Positions 15,589 through 23,558 of a stretch of 30,791 bases of DNA are shown here, one piece after another. The first letter of the stretch is position 1; each line of letters opens with the position of its first letter. A model generated the notes under the pieces. The model did not search any database. It saw only the letters and a list, made by a program, of their open reading frames with translations, and was not told where the DNA came from. The stretch is from JAMXLO01 sp046735215 (GTDB lineage Bacteria; Pseudomonadota; Alphaproteobacteria; Acetobacterales; Acetobacteraceae): NCBI GenBank assembly GCA_046735215.1, contig JBKPSV010000178.1, forward strand, positions 1 through 30,791, read 5' to 3'. A program made the position numbers and the translations under genes.

Positions 15589-16730
15589 CGCTGCTGCTGC
15601 CGCCGAACGCGACCATCGGCCTTGTCGGCGGAGGACAGCTGGGCCGGATGTCGGCCATGGCAGCATCGCGGCTCGGCTACCGCTGCCACATCCTCACCCG
15701 CGAGCATGACAGCCCGGCGAGCCAGGTCGCAGCAGCGGCCACGATCAGCGACTATCACGAACCAGAGGGGTTGCGCCGTTTCGCCTCGGCCGTCGATGTC
15801 ATCAGCTTCGAGTTCGAAAATGTCAGTGCGGAAGGTCTTGATCTTCTTGATTCACTGAAGCCGGTGCGCCCCTCGCCAGCAATTCTCCGCATCAGCCAGG
15901 ACCGGGTGGCAGAAAAGAGCTTCCTCAACCGGATCGGCGTCCCGACCGCTCCGTGGTCCGCGGTCGAAGATTTAGATGCGCTAGCGGCAGCTGTTGCTCA
16001 TGTCGGCTTGCCTGCCGTGCTGAAGACCACGCGGCTCGGCTATGACGGCAAGGGTCAGATGACGCTGCGCCGGCGCGAGGATCTTGCCGCGGCGTTCTCT
16101 GCTCTAGCGCCCAAGCCATTGATCCTTGAAGGTTTCATCGACTTCGGCCAGGAGATCAGCGTGGTGGCGGCGCGCGGCGAGGACGGTAGTTATGCCGCGT
16201 TCGACACAGTCGAGAACCGGCATCGCAACCACATCCTTGACCTCACACTTGCGCCTGCGCGCATTGGCGAACCGGTTGACCGCCGGGCCCAGGCGATCGC
16301 GCGCAAGATCGCCGATGCCCTCGACCTGATCGGGCTGCTCGCGGTGGAGATGTTCGTCGATCGGGACGGCCGTGTGCTGGTCAACGAGATCGCTCCCCGT
16401 CCGCATAATTCCGGCCACTGGAGCATCGACGCCTGCCCAGCCAGTCAATTCGAGATGCACATCCGCGCCATTGCTGGCCTGCCGCTGCCGGCGGCCGTGC
16501 GTCACTCGGATGCAGTGATGAAGAACCTGGTGGGGCCGGAGGAGACGGCGCTGTGGCCCGCCATCCTGGCCGAGCCAGGACTGATCCCCCACCTCTACGG
16601 CAAGGCCGACGCGCGGCCGGGGCGCAAGATGGGCCATGTCACCCGGCTGTTTCCGCGGGGATCACTGCCAGGAGAATTCGGCATTACGGCTGCCCTGGGG
16701 CCGGCGGCGCAGCAAGCGACAGCGCCTTGA
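15585..16730 (+). CDS. purK: 5-(carboxyamino)imidazole ribonucleotide synthase (PurK)
   Basis: An ATP-grasp enzyme of 381 residues that carboxylates AIR with ATP and bicarbonate, feeding PurE. The N-terminal fold begins TIGLVGGGQLGRM, then SFEFENVS. The ATP-grasp part has AVLKTTRLGYDGKGQ, LILEGFIDFGQEISVV and FDTVENRHRNHIL, with metal and phosphate ligands in LVNEIAPRPHNSGHWSIDAC. C-terminal KMGHVTRLF is typical. The ATG sits in an ATGA overlap with purE. The last 47 bases overlap tail-to-tail with the convergent deoxyribosyltransferase-like gene. Confidence 0.97.
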   Translation: MTLLLPPNATIGLVGGGQLGRMSAMAASRLGYRCHILTREHDSPASQVAAAATISDYHEPEGLRRFASAVDVISFEFENVSAEGLDLLDSLKPVRPSPAILRISQDRVAEKSFLNRIGVPTAPWSAVEDLDALAAAVAHVGLPAVLKTTRLGYDGKGQMTLRRREDLAAAFSALAPKPLILEGFIDFGQEISVVAARGEDGSYAAFDTVENRHRNHILDLTLAPARIGEPVDRRAQAIARKIADALDLIGLLAVEMFVDRDGRVLVNEIAPRPHNSGHWSIDACPASQFEMHIRAIAGLPLPAAVRHSDAVMKNLVGPEETALWPAILAEPGLIPHLYGKADARPGRKMGHVTRLFPRGSLPGEFGITAALGPAAQQATAP

Positions 16731-17280
16731 TCGCTTCCTCAACGCAACGTTCAAACACCGACAGGTCTGCCCAACGACAGGCCGGCGTTATCTCCTCGGC
16801 AATGAGGGTGCCCCCGGACGCAACAATTCCCGCCTCGATCATCAGGTTGTCGAACAGCCCGAACTGTTCGATCAGCAGTCCCTCACCGTCTCGCAGCGAG
16901 CCATCGACACCAGCGACGACGCCGCTGGCAAAGGTTGCGGTGCGTCGGGCGAACCCCACCGTGGTGGTGGCGTAGCCGAACACCGGCCGACCCAGCGTCC
17001 GCATCATGGCGACCTCGTACACAGTGCCGACATCGGCGCTCGGTCCACGGAACGGCGTCAGGTTGGCGATCATCAGGTCCGCCGAGCGGATCTGCGCCTC
17101 GTTGCGAAGCGCAATGCGCCGCCACTCCGGCAGAGTTGCCCAGGCAGCCGGCTCATCGGGCCAACTATCGAGCGGGGAAACACCGGTCAGGCCGTGCCGG
17201 TCGCAGATTGCCTTCTTGCGAGCAACCAAGCCGGCGGCATCGGGCACGAAGATGTCAGGGCCGGCGAGGTAGGCCCGCAA
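16684..17280 (-). CDS. Nucleoside 2-deoxyribosyltransferase-like protein
   Basis: A protein of about 198 residues of the nucleoside 2-deoxyribosyltransferase family. It opens with LRAYLAGPDIFVPDA and has SWPDEPA, then ADLMIANLTPFRGPSADVGT with the likely catalytic Glu in VYEVAMM, and TLGRPVFGYA. Family members exchange or hydrolyse the base of deoxynucleosides or their monophosphates. Conserved sequence starts at the TTG at 17280, directly after the pgk stop; a GTG at 17343 would add 21 residues inside pgk. Neither has a textbook ribosome binding site at close range, so translation may depend on pgk. It overlaps purK at the 3' end. The substrate is not known. Confidence 0.88.
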   Translation of the reverse strand: MRAYLAGPDIFVPDAAGLVARKKAICDRHGLTGVSPLDSWPDEPAAWATLPEWRRIALRNEAQIRSADLMIANLTPFRGPSADVGTVYEVAMMRTLGRPVFGYATTTVGFARRTATFASGVVAGVDGSLRDGEGLLIEQFGLFDNLMIEAGIVASGGTLIAEEITPACRWADLSVFERCVEEAIKALSLAAPPAPGQP

Positions 17281-17284
17281 GCAC

Positions 17285-18472
17285 TTAGCCGAGTGCGGCG
17301 ACTCCCGGCAGTGTCTTTCCTTCCAGCCATTCCAGGAAGGCACCGCCGGCGGTCGAGACGTAGCTCATGCGATCGAGCACGCCAGCGTGGCGTAGGGCCG
17401 AGACGGTGTCACCGCCACCGGCAACGCTCCGCAGTGCGCCCTTCCCTGTGGCCTCCGCCACCGCCTTGGCAAACGCCGTGGTCGCCGCATCGAATGGCGG
17501 TGTCTCGAAGGCGCCGAGAGGCCCGTTCCAAACCAGAGTACGACAACTCGCCAAGTGGCTGATCAGCGCCGCCACCGTGGCCGGACCCACATCGAGGATC
17601 ATTGCATCTGCCGGCACACTGGCCATTGCCACTGTCTGGGTCGCCACACCCGGCTTCAGCTCGTTCGCGACGACCGCATCACTGGGCAGGATAACCTCGC
17701 AGCCAGCCGACTTCGCGCGCTCCAGGATGTCCCGCGCGGTTGCGTGCATTTCGGCCTCCTGCAGCGAGCGGCCAACTGCAAGCCCCTGCGCAGCGAGAAA
17801 GGTGTTGGCCATCGCCCCACCGATCACCAGCGCGTTGACCTTGGCGACCAGATTACCCAGCAGATCGAGCTTGGTGGATACCTTCGCGCCACCGACGATC
17901 GCCGCGACCGGGCGAACGGGACTGCCAAGAGCCGCGTCCAGCGCCTCCAGCTCGGCCTGCATCAACCGGCCTGCATAGGCTGGCCGCAGACGCGCTATCC
18001 CCTCGGTGCTCGCATGTGCGCGGTGAGCCGCGGAGAACGCGTCGTTGACGTAGATGTCTGCGAGGTGGGCCAATTCGGCGGCGAAGCTCGGGTCGTTCTT
18101 CTCCTCCTCGGTGTGGTAGCGGGTGTTCTCCAGTACCAGCACCTCGCCTCGGGCCATGCGATCCACTGCCTGCTGCGCCGGCACGCCGATGCAGTCCTCG
18201 GCGAAGCGGACGCGCTGGCCCAGAACTTCGCCCAGCGCCGTGGCAACCGGGCCCAGTGACATCTCCGGCACCCGCTTGCCTTTGGGGCGATCGAAGTGGC
18301 TGCACACGATGACCTTGGCGCCTTTGCTCACCAGTTCACGGATCGTTGGCGTCAACCGCTCGATACGGGTCAGGTCAGTGATCTTGCCGTCGCGTACCGG
18401 CACGTTCAGGTCGGCGCGCAACAGCACGCACTTGCCGGCGACATCGAGGTTATCGAGCGTGCGAAAGGACAT
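17285..18472 (-). CDS. pgk: Phosphoglycerate kinase
   Basis: A 395-residue glycolytic enzyme that interconverts 1,3-bisphosphoglycerate and ADP with 3-phosphoglycerate and ATP. Motifs in order are VLLRADLNVP, RIERLTPTI, SHFDRPKGK, VLVLENTRYH, YVNDAFSAAHRAHAS, AIVGGAKVSTKLDLL, GGAMANTFL, LVWNGPLGAFE and the hinge/ATP motif SVAGGGDTV. The length is normal. It is the third gene of the tkt-gap-pgk set, 120 bp after gap. That gap is filled by a GC-rich inverted repeat, and only a weak ribosome binding site precedes the ATG at 18472. Confidence 0.97.
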   Translation of the reverse strand: MSFRTLDNLDVAGKCVLLRADLNVPVRDGKITDLTRIERLTPTIRELVSKGAKVIVCSHFDRPKGKRVPEMSLGPVATALGEVLGQRVRFAEDCIGVPAQQAVDRMARGEVLVLENTRYHTEEEKNDPSFAAELAHLADIYVNDAFSAAHRAHASTEGIARLRPAYAGRLMQAELEALDAALGSPVRPVAAIVGGAKVSTKLDLLGNLVAKVNALVIGGAMANTFLAAQGLAVGRSLQEAEMHATARDILERAKSAGCEVILPSDAVVANELKPGVATQTVAMASVPADAMILDVGPATVAALISHLASCRTLVWNGPLGAFETPPFDAATTAFAKAVAEATGKGALRSVAGGGDTVSALRHAGVLDRMSYVSTAGGAFLEWLEGKTLPGVAALG

Positions 18473-18490
18473 GACGGTCTCGCATTAAAG

Positions 18491-18583
18491 CTCCCCTCCC
18501 CTTGTGGGAGGGGGTTTGGGGGGGAGGGGTAAGGAACAGTCGCGGCCCCCTCCCCCAACCCCCTCCCGCAAGGGGAGGGGGAA
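18491..18583. repeat. GC-rich inverted repeat between gap and pgk
   Basis: Two inverted units each contain a small hairpin. Unit 1 (about 18491-18530) starts CTCCCCTCCCCTTGTGGGAG and continues with G-rich sequence. Unit 2 (about 18546-18583) is its near reverse complement and ends CCTCCCGCAAGGGGAGGGGG. Each unit folds as CCCCTCCC/GGGAGGGG, and the two can also pair with each other into a longer stem. The same stem occurs at 13674-13694. It lies within a gene set transcribed in one direction, so it could cause partial termination, mRNA processing or protection of the upstream message. Confidence 0.8.
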
Positions 18584-18592
18584 TACTGGACG

Positions 18593-19606
18593 CTACAGGC
18601 TGCCGAACAGTGCGGCGGTGTCGGACATACGGTTGGAGAAGCCCCACTCGTTGTCGTACCAGCCCATCACCCGGGCCAGCGCGCCATCGACCACGGTGGT
18701 CTGAGTCGCATCAAAGGTGCACGACGCCGGGCTGTGGTTGAAGTCGATGCTGACCAACGGCTCAGTGTTGTAGTCGAGGACGCCGCGCAGTGCGCCCTTC
18801 GACGCATCGAGCATCGCCGCGTTGATCTGGTCCTTGGTGGCCTGCTTTTTCAGGTTCACGTCCAGCGACACCAGCGACACGTTCGGCGTCGGGATGCGGA
18901 TCGCGGTCCCGTCCAGCTTGCCCTTCAACTCCGGCAGCACCAGGCCGACGGCGCGCGCTGCCCCGGTCGAGGTAGGGATCGCCGACACCGCAGCCGCGCG
19001 TGCCCGGTGCAGGTCCTTGTGCAGCGTATCGACAGTGTTCTGATCACCGGTATAGGCGTGGATGGTGACCATATAGCCGCGCTCGATGCCAAAGCTGTCG
19101 TGCAGCACCTTGGCCATCGGCGCGAGACAGTTGGTGGTGCATGACGCGTTCGAGACGATCGTCATGTCCTTGGTCAGCGTCTTGTGGTTCACGCCATAGA
19201 CGATTGTCGCATCCACGTGGTCGCCGGGAGCCGAGATCAGCACCTTGCGCGCCCCCGCCTGCAGCAGCGCGGATGCCTTCTCCTTGCTGGTGAAGATGCC
19301 GGTGCACTCCATTGCCACGTCGACGCCCTGGTACGGCACCTTCGTCGGGTCGCGCTCGGCCGAAACCTTGATCGGACCCCAGACGCGACCGCCGTAGCGG
19401 ATGGTGATCGTGTCACCGGAAACCTCGAGCTGGCCCGGGAAGCGGCCATGCACGCTGTCATAATGGAACAGATGCGCGTTGGCCTCGGTGCTGCCCAGAT
19501 CATTGATCGCGATCGGCACCAGATCGTCGCGCCCGCTCTCGATCATCGCGCGCAACACCAGACGACCGATGCGTCCAAATCCGTTGATGGCGACCTTCAC
19601 AGGCAT
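18593..19606 (-). CDS. gap: Glyceraldehyde-3-phosphate dehydrogenase, type I
   Basis: A 337-residue phosphorylating dehydrogenase of glycolysis and gluconeogenesis. The NAD(P)-binding fold begins VKVAINGFGRIGRLVLRA and continues AINDLGS. The catalytic Cys156 lies in SNASCTTNCLAPMAKVL and the catalytic His in HAYTGDQNTVD. AAAVSAIPTSTGAARAVGLV, IRIPTPNVSLVSLDV and WYDNEWGFSNRM are all standard. AAGGA at about 19614-19618 supports the start. It follows tkt by 30 bp, so the two are almost certainly cotranscribed. Confidence 0.97.
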   Translation of the reverse strand: MPVKVAINGFGRIGRLVLRAMIESGRDDLVPIAINDLGSTEANAHLFHYDSVHGRFPGQLEVSGDTITIRYGGRVWGPIKVSAERDPTKVPYQGVDVAMECTGIFTSKEKASALLQAGARKVLISAPGDHVDATIVYGVNHKTLTKDMTIVSNASCTTNCLAPMAKVLHDSFGIERGYMVTIHAYTGDQNTVDTLHKDLHRARAAAVSAIPTSTGAARAVGLVLPELKGKLDGTAIRIPTPNVSLVSLDVNLKKQATKDQINAAMLDASKGALRGVLDYNTEPLVSIDFNHSPASCTFDATQTTVVDGALARVMGWYDNEWGFSNRMSDTAALFGSL

Positions 19607-19636
19607 GGTTGCATTCCTTCTCTATCGCTCAGCCCC

Positions 19637-21673
19637 TCAGCCAAGCCGCTTGCGGACCGCCGCGACAACGGCCTCGGGGGTGATACCGAAGTGTTTGTAA
19701 AGAACTTCATAAGGAGCCGAGGCACCAAAGTCGGTCATCCCGATGAAAACCCCGTCATTGCCCAGCCAACGCTCCCAGCCGAAGCCCGAGGCGGCCTCGA
19801 CACCGATCCTCGGCACAGACCCCAGCACCTGCATACGATAATCTTCGTCCTGCTGCGAGAACAGCTCCCAGCAGGGCAACGAAACCACAGCGACGTTCAA
19901 CCCGTCGGCCGCCAAGGCTGAACGCGCGTCCATGGCAATCGCTACCTCCGATCCGGTGGCGATCAGCGTTGCGGCGCGCTGCCCTTCCGCCTCGGCGAGG
20001 ATGTAGCCCCCGCGGGCGCAGCGGTTCTCCGAGGTGTCGGTGCGCATCGTCGGCAGCGCCTGACGGGTCAGCACCAACAGGCTGGGTCCGTCGCTGCGGC
20101 GGATCGCCAGTTCCCAGCATTCGGCGACCTCCATCGCATCACCGGGACGATAGACGTGCAGATGTGGCATCGCCCGAAGGCTGGCCAGATGCTCAACCGG
20201 CTGATGGGTCGGCCCATCCTCACCCAGGCCGATCGAGTCATGGGTCAGGACGTGGATCACGTGCGCCCTGGCGATCGCTCCGATGCGGATCGACGGCCGC
20301 ATGTAGTCCGTGAAAACAAAGAAGGTGCCGGTGTAGGGGATCAGCCCGCCGTGCAACGCCATGCCATTTGCTGCGGCGCACATGCCATGCTCCCGCACGC
20401 CATAGTGGATGTAGCGGCCGGCGAAATTGCCGGCGGTCACCGCTCCCATCGACTTCACGAAGGTCAGGTTGGACCCCGTGAGGTCGGCCGAGCCGCCGAT
20501 CAACTCCGGCGTCGCGGGGACTAGCGCATCCAGCGCCTTCTGGCTGGATTGGCGGGTAGCCATCTTCGGCCGGGTCTCTGCGATCTCCTGCTTCAGTGCG
20601 GCGACGGCCTCATGCCAGTTATCCGGCAGCCGCTTCGCCATGACGCGCTCGAACTCAGCACGCATGTTGTTGTGCGCCAAGCGCTTCAGCCAGGCACGAC
20701 GTGTGCCCGCCCCACGGCTCCCCGCCGTGCGCCACCGCTCCAGCAGGTCTTCAGGAACGGTGAACGGTGGCTCGTGCCAGCCCAGCGCCGCCTTGGCACC
20801 AGCCGCCTCCTGCGACCCCAGCGGCGAGCCGTGGGTCGCGGCGGTGCCGGCCTTGGTCGGGGCGCCGAGGCCGATGATCGTGCGGCAAGCGATCAAGGTC
20901 GGCTTCTTCGATCGCATGGCAAATGACAGCGCCGCGTTGATCTGTTGCGGGTCGTGGCCGTCGATCCGCCGTGCGGCCCAGCCATACGCCGAGAACCGCT
21001 TCAGCACGTCGTCGGAATAGGCCTGCGCCGTATCGCCGTCGATCGAGATGTGGTTGTCGTCGTAGAGTACGGTCAGCTTCGACAGGCAGAGATGGCCGGC
21101 AAGCGCCGCTGCCTCGTGACTGATGCCCTCCATCAGGTCGCCGTCCGAGCAAAGGGCCCAGGTTCGGTGGTCCACCAGCGAGCGACCGAACCGGGATGCC
21201 AGCAGGCGTTCGGCAATCGCCATGCCGACCGCAGTCCCGATACCCTGCCCCAGAGGGCCCGTCGTGGTCTCTATGCCCGGGTGCAGGCCATATTCGGGAT
21301 GACCGGCGGCGGGCGATTCCAGCTGGCGGAACTGCTTGATCTCCTCGATGCCCATACCGTCATAGCCGGTGAGATAAAGCAGCGCGTAAAGCAGCATCGA
21401 GCCGTGACCGGCCGACAGCACGAAGCGGTCACGGTCCGGCCAGCGTGGATCGGCGGCGTCGAACTTGAGGAACCGGGTCCACAGCGCGGTGGCGGCATCG
21501 GCCATCCCCATAGGCATGCCAGGATGGCCGGACTTCGCCGCCTCCACCGCGTCAATCGCCAGCGCGCGGATGGCGTTGGCCATCCGCCAGGCCTGCTCAT
21601 GCGGCCGGGCCAGGATCTCCGCCTGTTGGGCCAGCACCGGGTTGTCGATAACCGGGGCATCGAGTGCTGCCAT
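19637..21673 (-). CDS. tkt: Transketolase
   Basis: A 678-residue thiamine-diphosphate enzyme that moves two-carbon units between sugar phosphates in the pentose phosphate pathway. Motifs in order are AVEAAKSGHPGMPMGMADAA, GHGSMLLYALL, GPLGQGI, the ThDP/metal motif SDGDLMEGISHEAA with DDNHISIDGDT, THGSPLG, IGGSADLTGSN, HYGVREHGM and THDSIGLGEDGPTHQPVEHL. The length is usual. A near-perfect Shine-Dalgarno sequence (GAGGAGGTGA) lies four bases or less before the ATG at 21673, and a good promoter lies further upstream, so high expression is likely. It leads the tkt-gap-pgk set; fructose-bisphosphate aldolase is not present nearby. Confidence 0.97.
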   Translation of the reverse strand: MAALDAPVIDNPVLAQQAEILARPHEQAWRMANAIRALAIDAVEAAKSGHPGMPMGMADAATALWTRFLKFDAADPRWPDRDRFVLSAGHGSMLLYALLYLTGYDGMGIEEIKQFRQLESPAAGHPEYGLHPGIETTTGPLGQGIGTAVGMAIAERLLASRFGRSLVDHRTWALCSDGDLMEGISHEAAALAGHLCLSKLTVLYDDNHISIDGDTAQAYSDDVLKRFSAYGWAARRIDGHDPQQINAALSFAMRSKKPTLIACRTIIGLGAPTKAGTAATHGSPLGSQEAAGAKAALGWHEPPFTVPEDLLERWRTAGSRGAGTRRAWLKRLAHNNMRAEFERVMAKRLPDNWHEAVAALKQEIAETRPKMATRQSSQKALDALVPATPELIGGSADLTGSNLTFVKSMGAVTAGNFAGRYIHYGVREHGMCAAANGMALHGGLIPYTGTFFVFTDYMRPSIRIGAIARAHVIHVLTHDSIGLGEDGPTHQPVEHLASLRAMPHLHVYRPGDAMEVAECWELAIRRSDGPSLLVLTRQALPTMRTDTSENRCARGGYILAEAEGQRAATLIATGSEVAIAMDARSALAADGLNVAVVSLPCWELFSQQDEDYRMQVLGSVPRIGVEAASGFGWERWLGNDGVFIGMTDFGASAPYEVLYKHFGITPEAVVAAVRKRLG

Positions 21674-21696
21674 GTCACCTCCTCGAACTGCCGGCG

Positions 21697-21725
21697 GCTA
21701 TAGGAGCATGCCCCGGGAGCGGCAA
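21697..21725 (-). promoter_or_regulatory. Sigma-70-type promoter for tkt-gap-pgk
   Basis: On the minus strand TTGCCG (21725-21720) and TATAGC (21702-21697) are separated by exactly 17 bp. Transcription would begin near 21690 and give a short leader of about 16 bases that holds the strong Shine-Dalgarno sequence of tkt. Both boxes are close to consensus, but this is a reading by eye. Confidence 0.5.
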
Positions 21726-21741
21726 CCCTGGCCACCGGGCG

Positions 21742-22989
21742 TCAAGTCGCTCGGTTCGCGCGCGCTACCACGGCTTCAAACAGCACCTGGGCCCCGGCCG
21801 TTGCCTCCTCCGGCTCGATGCTCTCGGCCTCGTTGTGCGACAGGCCATCCTTGCACGGCGTGAAGATCATCGCCGTGGGCACGTGCCGCGCCACATACAC
21901 CGCATCGTGTCCCGCGCCGGAGACGATCTCGCGCGCAGAGTAGCCCAGCTTCGTGACGCCTTCACGCACAAGCTGGACGCAACTTGGATCGAACGGCTGG
22001 GCCGGGATCTTGAACAGTTGGGTCAGTTCCAGCTTCACCCCGCAGTCCCGCGCGATGAAGCCAGCCTCGCGCGGGAACTGCGCGTCGAGCCGGTCGACCT
22101 CGGCATCCGAGGGGTGACGGAACTCGACCGAGAAGCGGACTTCGCCCGGCACTACGTTGCGGCTGTTGGGTGCGACCAGCAATTGGCCCACCGTGCCGCG
22201 ACCATCCTCGCCGCGCGCCCGCATCATCCGGTCCACCAGGTCGATGATCCGGGCGGCGCACACCAAGGCGTCCTTTCGTGCCGATGGCGGCGTCGTGCCG
22301 GCGTGCGAGTCCTGGCCGGTGGCCACCGCGTCGTACCAGACCATCGCCTGGGCGCCGGTCACGATGCCGATCTGCTTCGCCTCGCGTTCCAGGATCGGCC
22401 CTTGCTCGATGTGCAGCTCGAAATACGCATCCGCCGGAAACGCCGCGGCGGGCTCGGCGCCACGATAGCCAATGCCGTCCAGCGCCGTGCGAACCGTTAC
22501 CCCTTCGACATCGGTCAGTGCGTAGGCCTTGTCGAGTGAAAAAACGCCCGACCACACGCCAGATCCCATCAGCGAATGGCCGAAGCGGCTGCCCTCCTCA
22601 TCGGTCCAGTTGACCAACTCGAGCGGTGCGTCGGTCACGATGCCCAGGTCGTTCAGCGTGTGCATCACCTCCAGCCCGGCCAGCACGCCCAGCGCGCCGT
22701 CGTACTTCCCCCCGGACGGCTGGCTGTCGAGATGGCTGCCGAACAGCACCGGCAGGCGGTTCGGATCGCGGCCAGGGCGGCGGGCGAACATGTTGCCGAT
22801 CGCGTCCACACGGACGGTCAGCCCGGCGGCCTCGCATTCCGCGCGGAACCTGTTGCGTCCGCGCTGGTCCACTTCTGTCAATGTCAGCCGCCGGACGCCA
22901 CCCTTCGGGGTCGCGCCAATCTCGGCCATCGACATGAGGCTGTCCCACAGCCGCTTGCCGTCGATACGTTGGTTGGTCTGGGCCGACAT
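21742..22989 (-). CDS. M20-family amidohydrolase/carbamoylase (Zn-dependent)
   Basis: A 415-residue enzyme of the hydantoinase/carbamoylase branch of the M20 metallopeptidase family. Metal ligands and active-site motifs are present: GSHLDSQPSGGKYDGALGVL, NWTDEEGSRF, ELHIEQGPILE, GQDSHAGTTP and, near the C-terminus, SGAGHDAVYVA and GLSHNEAES. Known relatives hydrolyse N-carbamoyl-L-amino acids, beta-ureidopropionate or allantoate, so the substrate is a ureido or amide compound that sequence does not settle. The start is the ATG at 22989 (MSAQTNQRIDG); the frame extends to 23208 but that part lies opposite the lipoprotein gene. It ends 68 bp upstream of tkt. Confidence 0.92.
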   Translation of the reverse strand: MSAQTNQRIDGKRLWDSLMSMAEIGATPKGGVRRLTLTEVDQRGRNRFRAECEAAGLTVRVDAIGNMFARRPGRDPNRLPVLFGSHLDSQPSGGKYDGALGVLAGLEVMHTLNDLGIVTDAPLELVNWTDEEGSRFGHSLMGSGVWSGVFSLDKAYALTDVEGVTVRTALDGIGYRGAEPAAAFPADAYFELHIEQGPILEREAKQIGIVTGAQAMVWYDAVATGQDSHAGTTPPSARKDALVCAARIIDLVDRMMRARGEDGRGTVGQLLVAPNSRNVVPGEVRFSVEFRHPSDAEVDRLDAQFPREAGFIARDCGVKLELTQLFKIPAQPFDPSCVQLVREGVTKLGYSAREIVSGAGHDAVYVARHVPTAMIFTPCKDGLSHNEAESIEPEEATAGAQVLFEAVVARANRAT

Positions 22990-23059
22990 GCGCGGGATCC
23001 GCTGTGAGGTGACGCGCACATCTTGCCCGCCACCCGGCAAGCTGCAAGAGAGAGGCCCC

Positions 23060-23464
23060 ATGAAAGGAATGCAGGGGTTCGCGGCGGTGCTGCTGCTGGC
23101 GGGCTGCAAGCTGATCGACCAGACAACGTTCGCGCCGTCGCCCGAGGCAACGCCGGCTGCTGAGCAGATGGCGAAGGTCGATGCACGAACGGCGCTGCTG
23201 ACCATCAACTACACCGAGCCAAGCCCGAGCTATCGGGATGTGCTGCGCTACGCCGTGCGGACCGCGGAGACGCGGGCGCCCGGGGTGCAGTATGACGTCA
23301 TCGCCATCCTGCCATCCGGCGCCGATGCGGCGGCAGCACAGCAGCGGGCAGCCGAGGTAATGCGCAGCATCATGGATCAGGGGGTGTCTGACAGCAGGAT
23401 CCATCTTGGGCTAAGGTCTGCCCCAGCCAGCAGCCCGCAGGAAATCCGGGTCTATGTGAAGTAG
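23060..23464 (+). CDS. Small putative lipoprotein
   Basis: A 134-residue protein with a lipoprotein signal peptide: KGMQGFAAVLLLAGC, lipobox LAGC with Cys16. The mature part begins KLIDQTTFAPSPEATP and then has a compact alpha/beta region (ALLTINYTEPSPSYRDVL, YDVIAILPSGADAAAAQQRA) ending in IRVYVK. I do not recognise a named domain; similar short lipoproteins occur in Rhodospirillales. GAGAGG before the ATG at 23060 supports the start. It diverges from the amidohydrolase across 70 bp and is 94 bp upstream of hemA on the same strand. Confidence 0.8.
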   Translation: MKGMQGFAAVLLLAGCKLIDQTTFAPSPEATPAAEQMAKVDARTALLTINYTEPSPSYRDVLRYAVRTAETRAPGVQYDVIAILPSGADAAAAQQRAAEVMRSIMDQGVSDSRIHLGLRSAPASSPQEIRVYVK

Positions 23465-23558
23465 GCTATAGTTCACGCCGCATCCGGGAATGTACGCATG
23501 GACGCGAGGGACTAGGGCGATAGACTCAGATCGGGTTGAGGTGGGGGCCAAGATACGC

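Noticed and set aside
16636..17562. 308-residue + strand ORF after purK
   Set aside because: It is antisense to the deoxyribosyltransferase-like gene and pgk, with a low-complexity Arg/His-rich product.
16684..21673. A Calvin-cycle operon, suggested by tkt-gap-pgk
   Set aside because: No RuBisCO, phosphoribulokinase or CbbR gene is present in the window; the set is also standard for glycolysis and the pentose phosphate pathway.
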